From contig JBDHEI010000001.1 in assembly GCA_039591075.1 (NCBI GenBank), forward strand, positions 62,001 to 126,000: a stretch of 64,000 nt of DNA, written 5' to 3'. Shown in pieces: positions 50,016 through 58,417 of this stretch (its first letter is position 1; every line of letters begins with the position of its first letter). A program made the translations under genes and the position numbers. Origin of the DNA: JAOTVV01 sp039591075 (lineage in GTDB: Bacteria; Gemmatimonadota; Gemmatimonadetes; Gemmatimonadales; GWC2-71-9). Under the pieces are notes generated by a model. It was not told the DNA's origin. It searched no databases and saw nothing but the letters and a program-made list of their open reading frames with translations.

Positions 50016-51509
50016 ATGAATGGAATATGGTGCGTGACCGCCCGAGTGGTGCTGCTCGGCTCGGTCCTCGTCTCGGTGCCGGTAGGGGCAGCGGCACAAG
50101 TCATCTCGCTCAAAACGATTCCCGTTGCGGCAGGCGATCAGTTCCTGCTGTTCCCCTCTGACAAGCTGGGCATGGGGGGAGTGGCAATCGCCCTGGACGA
50201 CAGCCTCCTGGATCCGTTCATCAATCCGGCCAAGGGCGCGCGGCTCTCCGAGTCGCGGGTCTTCGCGGCACCGACCTTCTACAGCATGTCACAGAATGCC
50301 GGGAGTGCCCGCTCCCTTCCCGTGGGCGTCCTGTTCCGGTCTGGAAGAACCTTCGGTGGCGGCATGGCAGCCCTGCAGCAGCTGAAAGCGGGTGATCAGG
50401 TCTTCTGGCCAGGCCCGTTCTTCGAGCGAGCCGTGCTGCCGCCCGACGCCCTGTCTCGACGCTCGGCCACCAACAAGTACGTGTTCCTGACATTGGGCAC
50501 GGTCCTGCCAGGCGAGGTGGCTCTGGGAGCCAGCGCCTTCCTTGCCGACCTCAACGCCATCGATGGCGTAGAGCATCTGTACGCCATGGCGTCGTCGATC
50601 GAGCAGTCCGGTAGCGTGGAGGACTTCAGGTTCGGGCTTACGAAATCCTTCGGGAACGATCGGACGCTGGAAGCGGTCCTGGTGCACAATCGCTTCGACA
50701 TGGATCATGACGTGGCATACGTCGAGTGGATCGTGGTAGACTCGACAAACTGGATCTGGGAACCTCGCGAGCGGGTCGAGAACAACCTCGACAAGACGCG
50801 TACCTGGGGAGCGCATCTCGGATACGCCCAACCGGTCGGGCGCAGCGGATGGCGTGTGGGCGGCGTCCTCACGGCAAACCGTAAGTCCCATCCCAAGATC
50901 CCCAACTACGAACTCGTGAACATTCCGCGGGATCCCGGGAACAGCACTGCGTTCGATATCGGGGTGGGAATCGCCAAGACGGACGGCAATCTGACGTTCG
51001 GGATGGATATCGTGTACGAACCCGCCACGAGTGACACGTGGGCCGAGGCTGCCGACACCGTGACGACGGCGAGCGGCGGCAGCATCTTGCCGGGGGGCAA
51101 GACGATCGAAAACGCCTTTCGACACTCGAACGCGTTCGTGAGCCTCGGCGTATCCCAGGCCGTCGGTCCGGCAGCATTCCAGTTGGGACTGCACGTCCGC
51201 GCCTACGACTACCACCTGGATCAGTGGGACAACGTGACGGAGACCTTACGGCGCCAAGATGAGCAGTGGATGGAGTGGGTGCCGAGCTGGGGCGCCCGCG
51301 TCCGGATCGGGGAGGCAGAAATCCGTTACATGGGGCGGGTGACGACCGGGACGGGCAGACCGGGGGTGGCGTGGACCCCTACGGCCGAGTCGCGATTCAC
51401 CGATGCGGGGCTCGCCAACGACATCGTGGTCGCTCCAGGTGGACCGCTCACGTTGCAGGACGTGACGGTGACGACGCACCAGGTATCGGTTTCACTCCCG
51501 ATCCGATAG
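50016..51509 (+). CDS. Outer-membrane beta-barrel protein of unknown function
   Basis: 497 aa with a signal peptide (residues 1-24, ending GAAAQ). The mature part has many short amphipathic strands and an N-terminal FadL/porin-like look (LGMGGVAIALDDSLLDPFIN, GARLSESRVFAAPTFYSMSQ), continuing with paired strands and ending VTTHQVSVSLPIR, without a terminal Phe. FadL-type transport is a possibility only. ATG 50016 follows ACAGGAGAACACCC, which decides it over the in-frame start at 49890. Divergent from the sigma gene. Confidence 0.75.
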   Translation: MNGIWCVTARVVLLGSVLVSVPVGAAAQVISLKTIPVAAGDQFLLFPSDKLGMGGVAIALDDSLLDPFINPAKGARLSESRVFAAPTFYSMSQNAGSARSLPVGVLFRSGRTFGGGMAALQQLKAGDQVFWPGPFFERAVLPPDALSRRSATNKYVFLTLGTVLPGEVALGASAFLADLNAIDGVEHLYAMASSIEQSGSVEDFRFGLTKSFGNDRTLEAVLVHNRFDMDHDVAYVEWIVVDSTNWIWEPRERVENNLDKTRTWGAHLGYAQPVGRSGWRVGGVLTANRKSHPKIPNYELVNIPRDPGNSTAFDIGVGIAKTDGNLTFGMDIVYEPATSDTWAEAADTVTTASGGSILPGGKTIENAFRHSNAFVSLGVSQAVGPAAFQLGLHVRAYDYHLDQWDNVTETLRRQDEQWMEWVPSWGARVRIGEAEIRYMGRVTTGTGRPGVAWTPTAESRFTDAGLANDIVVAPGGPLTLQDVTVTTHQVSVSLPIR

Positions 51510-51529
51510 GCGCGGGGGCGGCCGATTGT

Positions 51530-52309
51530 TCAAAAGGCGACCGAGACGCCGGTCTTGAGCGCCAGGTCGCCGCTCTCGATGTCATCGGGCGGGCGGCTGT
51601 CGTACCGCATGTTGAGTGCGGTGACCACGCCGATGGTCTCCGTCACCTTGAGCGATACGGCGACGTCGCCCAGCATTCTCACGTCGTCCCATTCGTTGAT
51701 CTGGGGCTGAGCGTAGATGACTATCCCGAGGACGATGTTCGCCGCAGGCGCTCCCCAGAGCGAGGCGTAGCTACTCAAGCGATGGACCGACGTTGTGACA
51801 GGGTGGGTTGCCGTATCGGGCAGATCGAGCCGCTCGTGCTCGAACATGTAGCCCGTCCCCACCGAGAGCCGGAACTGCCCGCGGTCGAATAGACGGATAC
51901 GCGTCCCGCCACCCCCGAGCGTACGGAGGTCGAGCAGGCGCGGCTCCTCGTAGTTGAGTTGGCCGAAGACTTCGGCGGCGATCCAGGGTCGTAAGTGGTA
52001 GGCATGCCGCAAATGCACCAGACCGGCGCTGGTGAACCGGTTCCCTCCTTCCAGCCCGAGGTCGCCGCTGCCGACGACGAACGAGGCGGATCGGCCGGCG
52101 ACGCGGTCAGCCCGGCCATTGATCGTGAGCTGTACGAGATCCACGTTCCCGGCGCGGAGGGCGAGATCGAAGGCGAGCATTACCGAGAGTCCTCGGCGGT
52201 CGGGATCGCGCCGCAGTGCCTCCACATTCACCTGGGCTATGAGCGGAGCAGCTCCGAAGGCGATGAAGGCGAACAGAATTGCGATGGTCCCAGCGCGAAG
52301 TCGATGCAT
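51530..52309 (-). CDS. Outer-membrane beta-barrel protein (DUF481-like)
   Basis: 259 aa with signal peptide 1-25 (ends LIAQ). Beta-barrel pattern, e.g. GNVDLVQLTINGRADRVAGR, AEVFGQLNYEEPRLLDLRTL, FRLSVGTGYMFEHERLDLPD, and the C-terminal strand LALKTGVSVAF ending in Phe, the outer-membrane targeting signal. Resembles the DUF481 protein at 5.6-6.3 kb in strand motifs (AxGxxxRxR..E..D). ATG 52309. Convergent with the preceding gene, 20 bp apart. Confidence 0.78.
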   Translation of the reverse strand: MHRLRAGTIAILFAFIAFGAAPLIAQVNVEALRRDPDRRGLSVMLAFDLALRAGNVDLVQLTINGRADRVAGRSASFVVGSGDLGLEGGNRFTSAGLVHLRHAYHLRPWIAAEVFGQLNYEEPRLLDLRTLGGGGTRIRLFDRGQFRLSVGTGYMFEHERLDLPDTATHPVTTSVHRLSSYASLWGAPAANIVLGIVIYAQPQINEWDDVRMLGDVAVSLKVTETIGVVTALNMRYDSRPPDDIESGDLALKTGVSVAF

Positions 52310-52471
52310 AGGTCGAGTGCTGGAGGGGACGCGAGCTTGTGCCGGTCGAGCAACCGTAGGAAGGAATGGTACCGGGATCGTCGCGTCCAGGGTATTGCCT
52401 CGATGTCAATTTCGTCCTATGCATACAGATGTTCACGCCCGCCTTCGGAACTTTTGAGAGGAGGTGATCCA

Positions 52472-52534
52472 TTGTCTAATCCTAGAAACCTGCGCAGCCT
52501 GGTATGGGCAAGCGATCGCCGTTGCGGTAGCTGA
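52472..52534 (+). CDS. Candidate 20-aa peptide with unusually long Shine-Dalgarno
   Basis: GAGGAGGTGATCC at 52458-52470 is complementary to nearly the whole 3' end of 16S rRNA, and is followed at once by a TTG start (52472). The 20-residue product is basic and contains Trp and one Cys (LRSLVWASDRRC). It ends TGA at 52532-52534; a hairpin terminator stands 75 bp downstream. The gap between the strong site and the TTG is only about 1-3 nt, shorter than usual, so translation needs proof; it may instead be an RNA with an anti-SD-like motif. Confidence 0.35.
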   Translation: MSNPRNLRSLVWASDRRCGS

Positions 52535-52609
52535 TCCAGGACCGAACCGCGATCTGCGCCTCTGATCGAGCGCTGCACAGCGATCGCTCTAGGTTGCGCA
52601 GGTCAGAAG

Positions 52610-52642
52610 CCGCGCCGTCGGTTGTTCGGACCGACGGCGCGG
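52610..52642 (+). terminator. Terminator-like hairpin upstream of the kinase gene
   Basis: Perfect 13-bp stem CCGCGCCGTCGGT (52610-52622) with ACCGACGGCGCGG (52630-52642) and a 7-nt loop. It lies 115 bp before the kinase start, so it would end any transcript coming from the 52.3-52.6 kb region. Confidence 0.6.
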
Positions 52643-52757
52643 TCTAGCCTTCGAGCAGTGATTCGCCCCGATCGACTGCCGCTCACGACCGTTTCACGCA
52701 GTCTGTCCCTGCCATATCTTTCGTTTTCTGCGAAGCAGTAGATCTCGGAGGACGCGT

Positions 52758-54890
52758 GTGACGGAGCTCGAGGTGCGACTCAGGTCGGCACTTGCCGACC
52801 GGTACGAAATCGAGCGAGAAGTGGGGCGGGGTGGAATGGCTGTCGTGTTCCTCGCACACGATCGCAAGCACGACCGGGCTGTGGCCGTCAAGGTCTTGCA
52901 GCCCGAGCTGGGCGAGAGTCTCGGGTCCGAGCGCTTCCTCAGAGAAATCCAGATCTCCGCAAACCTGAGTCACCCGCACATCGTTCCACTATACGACTCT
53001 GGGGACCGAGGGGGTCTCCTGTACTATGTCATGCCGTATGTCGCCGGCCTGTCGCTTCGCAAGCGTCTCGTTGCGGAGCGACCGCGTCCGCTGGACGAGG
53101 CGCTCCGCGTCGCCGGCGACGTGGCCGAGGCGCTCTCCTACGCGCACGGGTCAGGCGTGGTTCATCGGGATATCAAGCCGGAAAACGTGTTGTTCGCCGA
53201 TGAAGAGGCCGTCGTCACCGACTTCGGCATCGCGCGTGCCATTCGCTTGGCGGGGGGAGATGCCCTCACACGATCCGGTCTGCCGCTCGGGACCCTCGGT
53301 TACATGAGTCCCGAGCAGGCTGCCGGCGACTGTGAGCTCGACGAGCGCACGGACCTGTACAGCCTCGGTTGTGTGCTATATGAGATGCTGGTCGGCGAGT
53401 TGCCGAGACGTTGGCTCGATGCCCGTTCCGCCAGCCTCGGCCGCATTGCTGAGGCTCCACCGGATCATCGGCGTCGGCTGGATGCGCTGCCGCGCGTGGT
53501 GGAGCAGATCTTGGTCCGCGCGCTCGCTCAGGATCGCGACCAGCGATTTCGGACTGCCGACGAGTTGGCGACCGCACTGCGCACCCGGCAGATCGCGGCG
53601 CCGATCGGTGCTCGGCACTCCATGGCAGTCCTGCCGTTCACGAACATGAGTGCCGATCCGGAGAACGAGTATTTCAGTGACGGTATTGCCGAGGAGATCA
53701 CCAATGCCCTGAGCAAGGTGCGTGCGATGCGCGTCGCGGCGCGCACCTCCGCGTTTCAGTTCAAGGGAAAGGAACTGGATGTCAGGGAGATCGGAGGCCT
53801 GCTGGCGGTCGATACTGTGCTGGAAGGGAGCGTTCGTAAAGTTGGGAACCGACTTCGCATCACCGCGCAACTGGTGAGCGTCGACGACGGCTGTCATCTG
53901 TGGTCCGAGCGATACGATCGGGAGCTGGCCGACGTATTCGCAATTCAGGATGAGATCGCGCAGAGCATCGTCCAGGCACTGCGGGTCGTGATGCAGGATG
54001 AAGACCGCCGTCCACTCGTCAGGCCGCCCACCACTCGGGTCGAGGCGTACGACTTCTACCTCCGGGGACGACAGTTCTTTCATCAGTTTCGACGGAAGAG
54101 CCTCCATGAGGCTCGGCGAATGTTCACGCGGGCGATCCAGCTCGACCCACGGTACGCACTGGCCCACGCGGGGTTGGCTGATTGCTGCGCCATTCTGTAC
54201 ATGTACTGGGGCTCCAATCCGCGCGACTTGCAGCAGGCGGAGACGGCCAGCCGCCGAGCCGTCGAATTAGATGCCGGGCTGGCGGAAGCTCACGTTTCCC
54301 GCGGGCTGGCACTCCTGCACGGTGGGAAACCCGACGACGCCCAACGCGAATTCGAGACCGCCATTCATCTGGACCCGAACCTGTATGAAGCCCGGTACTT
54401 TTACGCGCGGGCCTGCTTTCAGCAGGGGAAGCTCGAGCTCGCGGCGCAGCTGTTCGAGCGGGCCGCCGAAGTGCGCGACGATTTTCAGGCCGCCTTCTTC
54501 AAGGCCCAGTGCCTCGCGGCACTCAAGCGGGAAGGGGAGGCACGCACAGCGTATCGGGAGGCGCTGGGCGCCGTCGAACGCCACCTCGAGTTCCATGACG
54601 ACGACGCCAGGGCGGTGACGATGGGGGCCGTTTCGCTGTGCAGGCTGGGAAGGAGACCCGAGGGACTCGAGTGGGCGACTCGCGCAGTGGCGATCGACCC
54701 GGACGATGCCGGTGTCTCGTACAACGTGGCTTGTCTCTATTCCCTGGAGGGAGAGGTCGACAAGGCGATCGCGAGCCTCGAGACGGCCATTCGCGCCGGA
54801 TTCTTCAATCGGGCCTGGCTCGACCGAGATCCCGATCTCGATCCGATCCGTGATCACCCGCGGTTTCGCGCGCTGCTCCACCTCCCATGA
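52758..54890 (+). CDS. Ser/Thr protein kinase with TolB-like domain and TPRs
   Basis: 710 aa soluble protein. Kinase domain about 15-280 with VGRGGMAVVFLAHD, Lys in AVKVLQPE, HRDIKPENVL, DFGIAR and GTLGYMSPEQAAGD. Residues about 295-415 are a TolB N-terminal-like domain of the 'adenylate cyclase/kinase-associated' kind (AVLPFTNMSADPENEYFSDG, IAEEITNALSKVRAMRVAAR, VLEGSVRKVGNRLRITAQLV). Residues 420-705 are tetratricopeptide repeats (ALAHAGLADCC, LDPNLYEARYFYARACFQQG). No transmembrane segment. This architecture is frequent in Gemmatimonadota and Acidobacteriota. GTG start 52758 follows GGAGG. The first gene of the oxidase group lies 220 bp on. Confidence 0.93.
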   Translation: MTELEVRLRSALADRYEIEREVGRGGMAVVFLAHDRKHDRAVAVKVLQPELGESLGSERFLREIQISANLSHPHIVPLYDSGDRGGLLYYVMPYVAGLSLRKRLVAERPRPLDEALRVAGDVAEALSYAHGSGVVHRDIKPENVLFADEEAVVTDFGIARAIRLAGGDALTRSGLPLGTLGYMSPEQAAGDCELDERTDLYSLGCVLYEMLVGELPRRWLDARSASLGRIAEAPPDHRRRLDALPRVVEQILVRALAQDRDQRFRTADELATALRTRQIAAPIGARHSMAVLPFTNMSADPENEYFSDGIAEEITNALSKVRAMRVAARTSAFQFKGKELDVREIGGLLAVDTVLEGSVRKVGNRLRITAQLVSVDDGCHLWSERYDRELADVFAIQDEIAQSIVQALRVVMQDEDRRPLVRPPTTRVEAYDFYLRGRQFFHQFRRKSLHEARRMFTRAIQLDPRYALAHAGLADCCAILYMYWGSNPRDLQQAETASRRAVELDAGLAEAHVSRGLALLHGGKPDDAQREFETAIHLDPNLYEARYFYARACFQQGKLELAAQLFERAAEVRDDFQAAFFKAQCLAALKREGEARTAYREALGAVERHLEFHDDDARAVTMGAVSLCRLGRRPEGLEWATRAVAIDPDDAGVSYNVACLYSLEGEVDKAIASLETAIRAGFFNRAWLDRDPDLDPIRDHPRFRALLHLP

Positions 54891-55110
54891 GGTTCCGACA
54901 TGGCTGCGATGCCCGGGCACCATCGCGTCGCTACTGGGTACGCCGCTCGAGCACGGTTGACCAGAGCAACGACTGTCCCGGCACGGCCACCCTTGACCTT
55001 CCGGGCCGCGTTCCCCAAACTCCTCGCCGCTTGGCCAGTCACCGTACGGATCGACCGCACCGGCACCTGCCGGGATGCTGGGTGCCCCATAGGCGGTACG
55101 GGGTGCCGGC

Positions 55111-55350
55111 GTGACTCGTGACACCCCATCCGGTTCGCCGCCCGGGGGCGGCATCCTGTTCGTCGTCATTGGTGTGTTCGTGGTGATCGGCGTGCCGCTC
55201 GTCTACGTCGTGTGGGAGGCTTTCAACCAAGCACTCACGGGCAATCTCGGCGCGGTCCGGCTGGAGGTGGTGTCCCCCGCAGCCGCCGGCCTGGTCGTTG
55301 TGTTCTACATGCTCATGCGCGTGCTCCGGCGCTGGTCCGACCGTACGTGA
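55111..55350 (+). CDS. Small two-TM membrane protein upstream of the oxidase genes
   Basis: 79 aa, two transmembrane segments (ILFVVIGVFVVIGVPLVYVV and PAAAGLVVVFYMLMRVL). GTG start 55111, weak ribosome site. Its closeness to the oxidase genes (45 bp) suggests an accessory or assembly role in the B-type oxidase; no named family. Confidence 0.6.
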   Translation: MTRDTPSGSPPGGGILFVVIGVFVVIGVPLVYVVWEAFNQALTGNLGAVRLEVVSPAAAGLVVVFYMLMRVLRRWSDRT

Positions 55351-55395
55351 CGCGGCATCAACCCGGGCTCGGCCCGGAAACTCGCGGGAGGCAAC

Positions 55396-55551
55396 GTGAA
55401 CGACCAGCAAGGGCCTGTGGATCCGGGCGGCGAGAACCGCTCCGAACAGGAAGACCCCGATGTTTCGGGAACCGTGTTTCTCATGGTCCTCTTCCTGATG
55501 GGCATCGCCGGCCTGTGGCTGATCATGTACTTCATGCTCTTGGGACGGTGA
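55396..55551 (+). CDS. Cytochrome oxidase small subunit (IIa-type)
   Basis: 51 aa, GTG start at 55396 after GGGAGGCAAC, below the usual length for gene callers. A hydrophilic N-terminus (DQQGPVDPGGENRSEQEDPD) and one transmembrane helix (GTVFLMVLFLMGIAGLWLIM). Size, single helix and position 4 bp before subunit II match the small IIa subunit of ba3 oxidases such as the CbaD protein of Thermus. Confidence 0.7.
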   Translation: MNDQQGPVDPGGENRSEQEDPDVSGTVFLMVLFLMGIAGLWLIMYFMLLGR

Positions 55552-55555
55552 TCAC

Positions 55556-56023
55556 ATGAAGGTCCATGTCTACGAAAAGGCGTTCCTGTGGGTCGGTGGG
55601 GTCATGCTCGTGCTGTTTCTGGGTGCCCTGACGTACGCCTCGCTCGCGATGGGGATTCAACTGCCGGGGAAGGTGGCACAACTGGATCCGGCGGAGGTGC
55701 GTTCGCAGCCACCGTTCAGCGAACCCGGGCTGCGCCAGGTCGGCGAGAACGAGTACGAAGCCGTGGTACTTGGCCAGATCTGGTCGTTTGCCCCCAGCGA
55801 GCTCCGGATTCCCCGAGGGGCCAAGGTGACGTTCATCGCGACCTCGGCCGATGTGATTCACGGACTGCACATCGAGGGCACCCGGGTCAACGTGATGTTG
55901 ATTCCTGGGCAGATCTCCAAGGTCACCTACACGTTCGACGAGCCGGGCGAGCATCTCATGATTTGTCATGAATACTGCGGCTCCGGCCACCACCTCATGT
56001 ATGGAAAGGTGATCGTCGAATGA
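55556..56023 (+). CDS. Cytochrome c oxidase subunit II, ba3 type (CuA)
   Basis: 155 aa. One N-terminal transmembrane helix (WVGGVMLVLFLGALTYASLA) and a cupredoxin domain carrying the binuclear CuA site: His in ADVIHGLHIEG and the cluster CHEYCGSGHHLM (C-x-E-x-C-x3-H-x2-M). Short, single-helix subunit II is characteristic of B-type (ba3) oxidases. Receives electrons from a periplasmic cytochrome c or cupredoxin. The stop overlaps the subunit I ATG (ATGA). Confidence 0.93.
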   Translation: MKVHVYEKAFLWVGGVMLVLFLGALTYASLAMGIQLPGKVAQLDPAEVRSQPPFSEPGLRQVGENEYEAVVLGQIWSFAPSELRIPRGAKVTFIATSADVIHGLHIEGTRVNVMLIPGQISKVTYTFDEPGEHLMICHEYCGSGHHLMYGKVIVE

Positions 56024-57684
56024 GCGCGAGCGTCGTCTACGATCCCAGACCCTACCGCCTCCCCGAGGGGCAGCAGCGCGTTCTCACGTGGAGCATGTAC
56101 ATCGCCATTGCGGCTATGGCCGCGGGCATGGCACATGGTCTCGCCCAAGCGCTGTCGTACGGCGGTATCGATGTTCTCCAGCATTTCCCCGGACTCAAGA
56201 GCTACTACCAGGGACTCACCGTTCACGGTGTGGCGAATGCGCTCGTCCTGACGTTCGCCTTTTCGAACGGTTTCTTGCCGTTGCTGGTGTCGCGGGCCGT
56301 GAGCCGACCGCTGAACGGACCGCTCCTGCACGCGACATTTTGGGCGCTGTTAGCGGGCGTGTTGCTGACCTCATACGCGGTCACCTCGAATCAGGCCAGC
56401 GTGCTCTACACCGCCTATGCACCACTCCAGGCGCACTGGACCTACTACCTGGGACTGGCGCTTGTCGTGGTGAGCACGTGGCTCGCGACGGCGAACATGT
56501 CCTTGACCATCAGGGCCTGGCGGCGGGAGCATCCGGGCGAGCGCATTCCACTCCTCGCCTTCATCTCCGTCGCGTCGTATGCCATGTGGGTTCTCGCGTC
56601 GATCCCGATCGCGGTCAGCTTTCTCGGATTCCTGCTGCCGTGGTCGCTCGGATGGATCGAGCGCGTGGACCCGCTGTTCAATCGGACGTTGTTCTGGTTC
56701 ACGGGTCACCCGATAGTCTATGCGTGGCTCCTGCCGGCCTACGTATCGTGGTATGCGCTGATTCCTCGCCAAGTGGGTGGAAAGCTCCTGAGCGATACGC
56801 TCACCAGGGGGGTGTTCATCCTTTTCCTGCTGCTGTCCATCCCCACCGGGTTCCACCACCAGTACACCGATCCCGGCATTTCTACCAAGATGAAGGCGCT
56901 CCACGCCCTGATGACGTTTGGCGTGTTCTATCCCAGCCTGGCGACGGCTTTCAGTGTGACGGCATCGCTGGAGATGGGCGGGCGTGCTCGCGGCGGAGGG
57001 GGCCTCCTGGGCTGGATCCGGAAGCTCCCCTGGGGTGACCCGTCGGTGGCCGCGCAGCTCCTGGCCATGCTGACGTTCGTCCTCGGGGGCATCACCGGAC
57101 TCATCAACGCAAGTTACACGGTGAATCAGGTGGTCCACAACACCGCCTGGATCCCGGGTCACTTCCACATGACCGTCGGCAGTGCCGTATTCCTCACCAT
57201 CATCGGCGTGACGTACTGGGCCGTGCCCTACCTCACCGGGAAGAAGCTGTGGGGATCCAAGCTTGCCGTGCTCCAACCATGGGTGTACTCGATCGGGCTC
57301 TTCATCTTCGCGCGCGGGATGATTAGTGGTGGCCTGCAAGGGATGCCGCGCCGCACGTTCATGGCCCAGGCGAGCTACACCGGAGCCGGATGGGAGCTGG
57401 CGGGCGCGCTCACGGCCATCGGCGGTACGATCATGACCGTCAGCATTCTGATGTTCTTCCTGGTCATCGCCATGACGTGGCTCGTGGGGAAGCAGGGTGA
57501 GGCACCCACCGACATCCCGATCTCAGAAACCCTATCGCCTCCGTCGACCGACGGATGGACCACCACGCTGGACCGCCTCGGTTGGTGGGTGGTGGCGGCA
57601 GTCCTCCTCATCCTCATCGCGTACGGGCCGTTCTTCCTGACCTACTCGATGAACATGGTGTCGCCAGGCTTCAGGATATTCTGA
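56020..57684 (+). CDS. Cytochrome c oxidase subunit I, ba3 type
   Basis: 554 aa, about 13 transmembrane helices. Haem b ligand His in LTVHGVANAL; CuB ligand and cross-linked Tyr in HPIVYAWLLPAY; CuB ligands in FHHQYTDPG; haem a3 and haem b ligands in HNTAWIPGHFHMTVG. The HPIVY motif replaces HPEVY, so the conserved Glu of A-type enzymes is absent, and a K-channel only enzyme (B family) is expected. Reduces oxygen to water, pumping protons. Overlaps subunit II; followed by a strong terminator. Confidence 0.95.
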   Translation: MSASVVYDPRPYRLPEGQQRVLTWSMYIAIAAMAAGMAHGLAQALSYGGIDVLQHFPGLKSYYQGLTVHGVANALVLTFAFSNGFLPLLVSRAVSRPLNGPLLHATFWALLAGVLLTSYAVTSNQASVLYTAYAPLQAHWTYYLGLALVVVSTWLATANMSLTIRAWRREHPGERIPLLAFISVASYAMWVLASIPIAVSFLGFLLPWSLGWIERVDPLFNRTLFWFTGHPIVYAWLLPAYVSWYALIPRQVGGKLLSDTLTRGVFILFLLLSIPTGFHHQYTDPGISTKMKALHALMTFGVFYPSLATAFSVTASLEMGGRARGGGGLLGWIRKLPWGDPSVAAQLLAMLTFVLGGITGLINASYTVNQVVHNTAWIPGHFHMTVGSAVFLTIIGVTYWAVPYLTGKKLWGSKLAVLQPWVYSIGLFIFARGMISGGLQGMPRRTFMAQASYTGAGWELAGALTAIGGTIMTVSILMFFLVIAMTWLVGKQGEAPTDIPISETLSPPSTDGWTTTLDRLGWWVVAAVLLILIAYGPFFLTYSMNMVSPGFRIF

Positions 57685-57711
57685 CCGCCTGACCGACAGT
57701 CGGGCCACAAT

Positions 57712-57745
57712 GGAGCGGCAGCTCGGTCCCATGAGCTGCCGCTCC
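57712..57745 (+). terminator. Terminator after the oxidase operon
   Basis: Perfect 13-bp stem GGAGCGGCAGCTC (57712-57724) with GAGCTGCCGCTCC (57733-57745), 8-nt loop, 27 bp beyond the subunit I stop. Confidence 0.78.
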
Positions 57746-57907
57746 GTGGTCTAGGACTGTGCTGTTCAGCCCCCGTTTGGTGCGCGCGGTTGCGGTATTA
57801 CCAGGCGCGCGTACAGATATATGGCACCCCCAGGTCACGTTTCACTCCCACCATCGGTGACGGGATACGTCCCTGGTGGGTCTCCTCCTGCCGGAGCTCG
57901 GTTCGGA

Positions 57908-58417
57908 ATGAACGTTGTCACAATGAGTCCGCCACTCAGGCAATCGGCCGGGTTCATCGCCATTGCTGTGGTGCTGTTCAGTGCCGCTTCGGCCCCGCCG
58001 GTCACCGCACAGGTAGCGGTCGCTCCGAACCGGCTCTATGTGGAAGCACTCGGGAGCGGTCTCGTCTATTCCCTCAACTATGAGCGTGAGCTTCGTGGGC
58101 CATTAAACGTCCGTGCGGGTGTGGGAGGGATGCCGTTCCAGAGCGTGCAGTACGTGGTAGGGTTCGGCATGCTCGGTACCGCGCTGGGCTCGCGTCAACA
58201 CTCACTGCGCCTCGCCGCGGGCGGTGGGTTGCTGTACGCGATCGACGTATGGGTGATCGAAGCTGTCAACAACGTGTACGCTTACGGCACAGCGTCGGTG
58301 GGATATCAGTTCCAGCCACGGCCCCGCGGGCTGTTCCTCCGCGCGGCGTGCACACCGGTGTTGACAAGAGATGAGGCGCTTCTGTGGGGTGGGATCAGCT
58401 TGGGGTGGGCCTTTTGA
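57908..58417 (+). CDS. Small outer-membrane beta-barrel protein
   Basis: 169 aa with a signal peptide (about 1-35, ending VTAQ). Strand-rich mature part (NRLYVEALGSGLVYSLNYER, LNVRAGVGGMPFQSVQYVVG, HSLRLAAGGGLLYAIDVWV, YGTASVGYQFQPRPRGLFLR) ending GWAF with the terminal Phe of outer-membrane proteins. No specific family. The start ATG 57908 is the better of two; 57923 is possible. Its stop TGA overlaps the TTG start of the MBL gene. Confidence 0.72.
   Translation: MNVVTMSPPLRQSAGFIAIAVVLFSAASAPPVTAQVAVAPNRLYVEALGSGLVYSLNYERELRGPLNVRAGVGGMPFQSVQYVVGFGMLGTALGSRQHSLRLAAGGGLLYAIDVWVIEAVNNVYAYGTASVGYQFQPRPRGLFLRAACTPVLTRDEALLWGGISLGWAF

Larger units (their letters stand above)
52310..52757. other. 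448-bp region between divergent genes, with small ORF and terminator
   Basis: Holds the leftward promoter of the DUF481-like gene, an extended Shine-Dalgarno with a 20-codon ORF at 52472-52534, a distant inverted repeat (ACCTGCGCA near 52489 and TGCGCAGGT near 52595) and a terminator-like hairpin at 52610-52642, before the kinase gene. The remainder shows nothing further that I can support. Confidence 0.5.

Noticed and set aside
52458..52470. 16S rRNA 3' end fragment
   Set aside because: GAGGAGGTGATCC is the complement of the 16S tail (anti-Shine-Dalgarno partner), and no other rRNA sequence surrounds it; it is a strong ribosome site.
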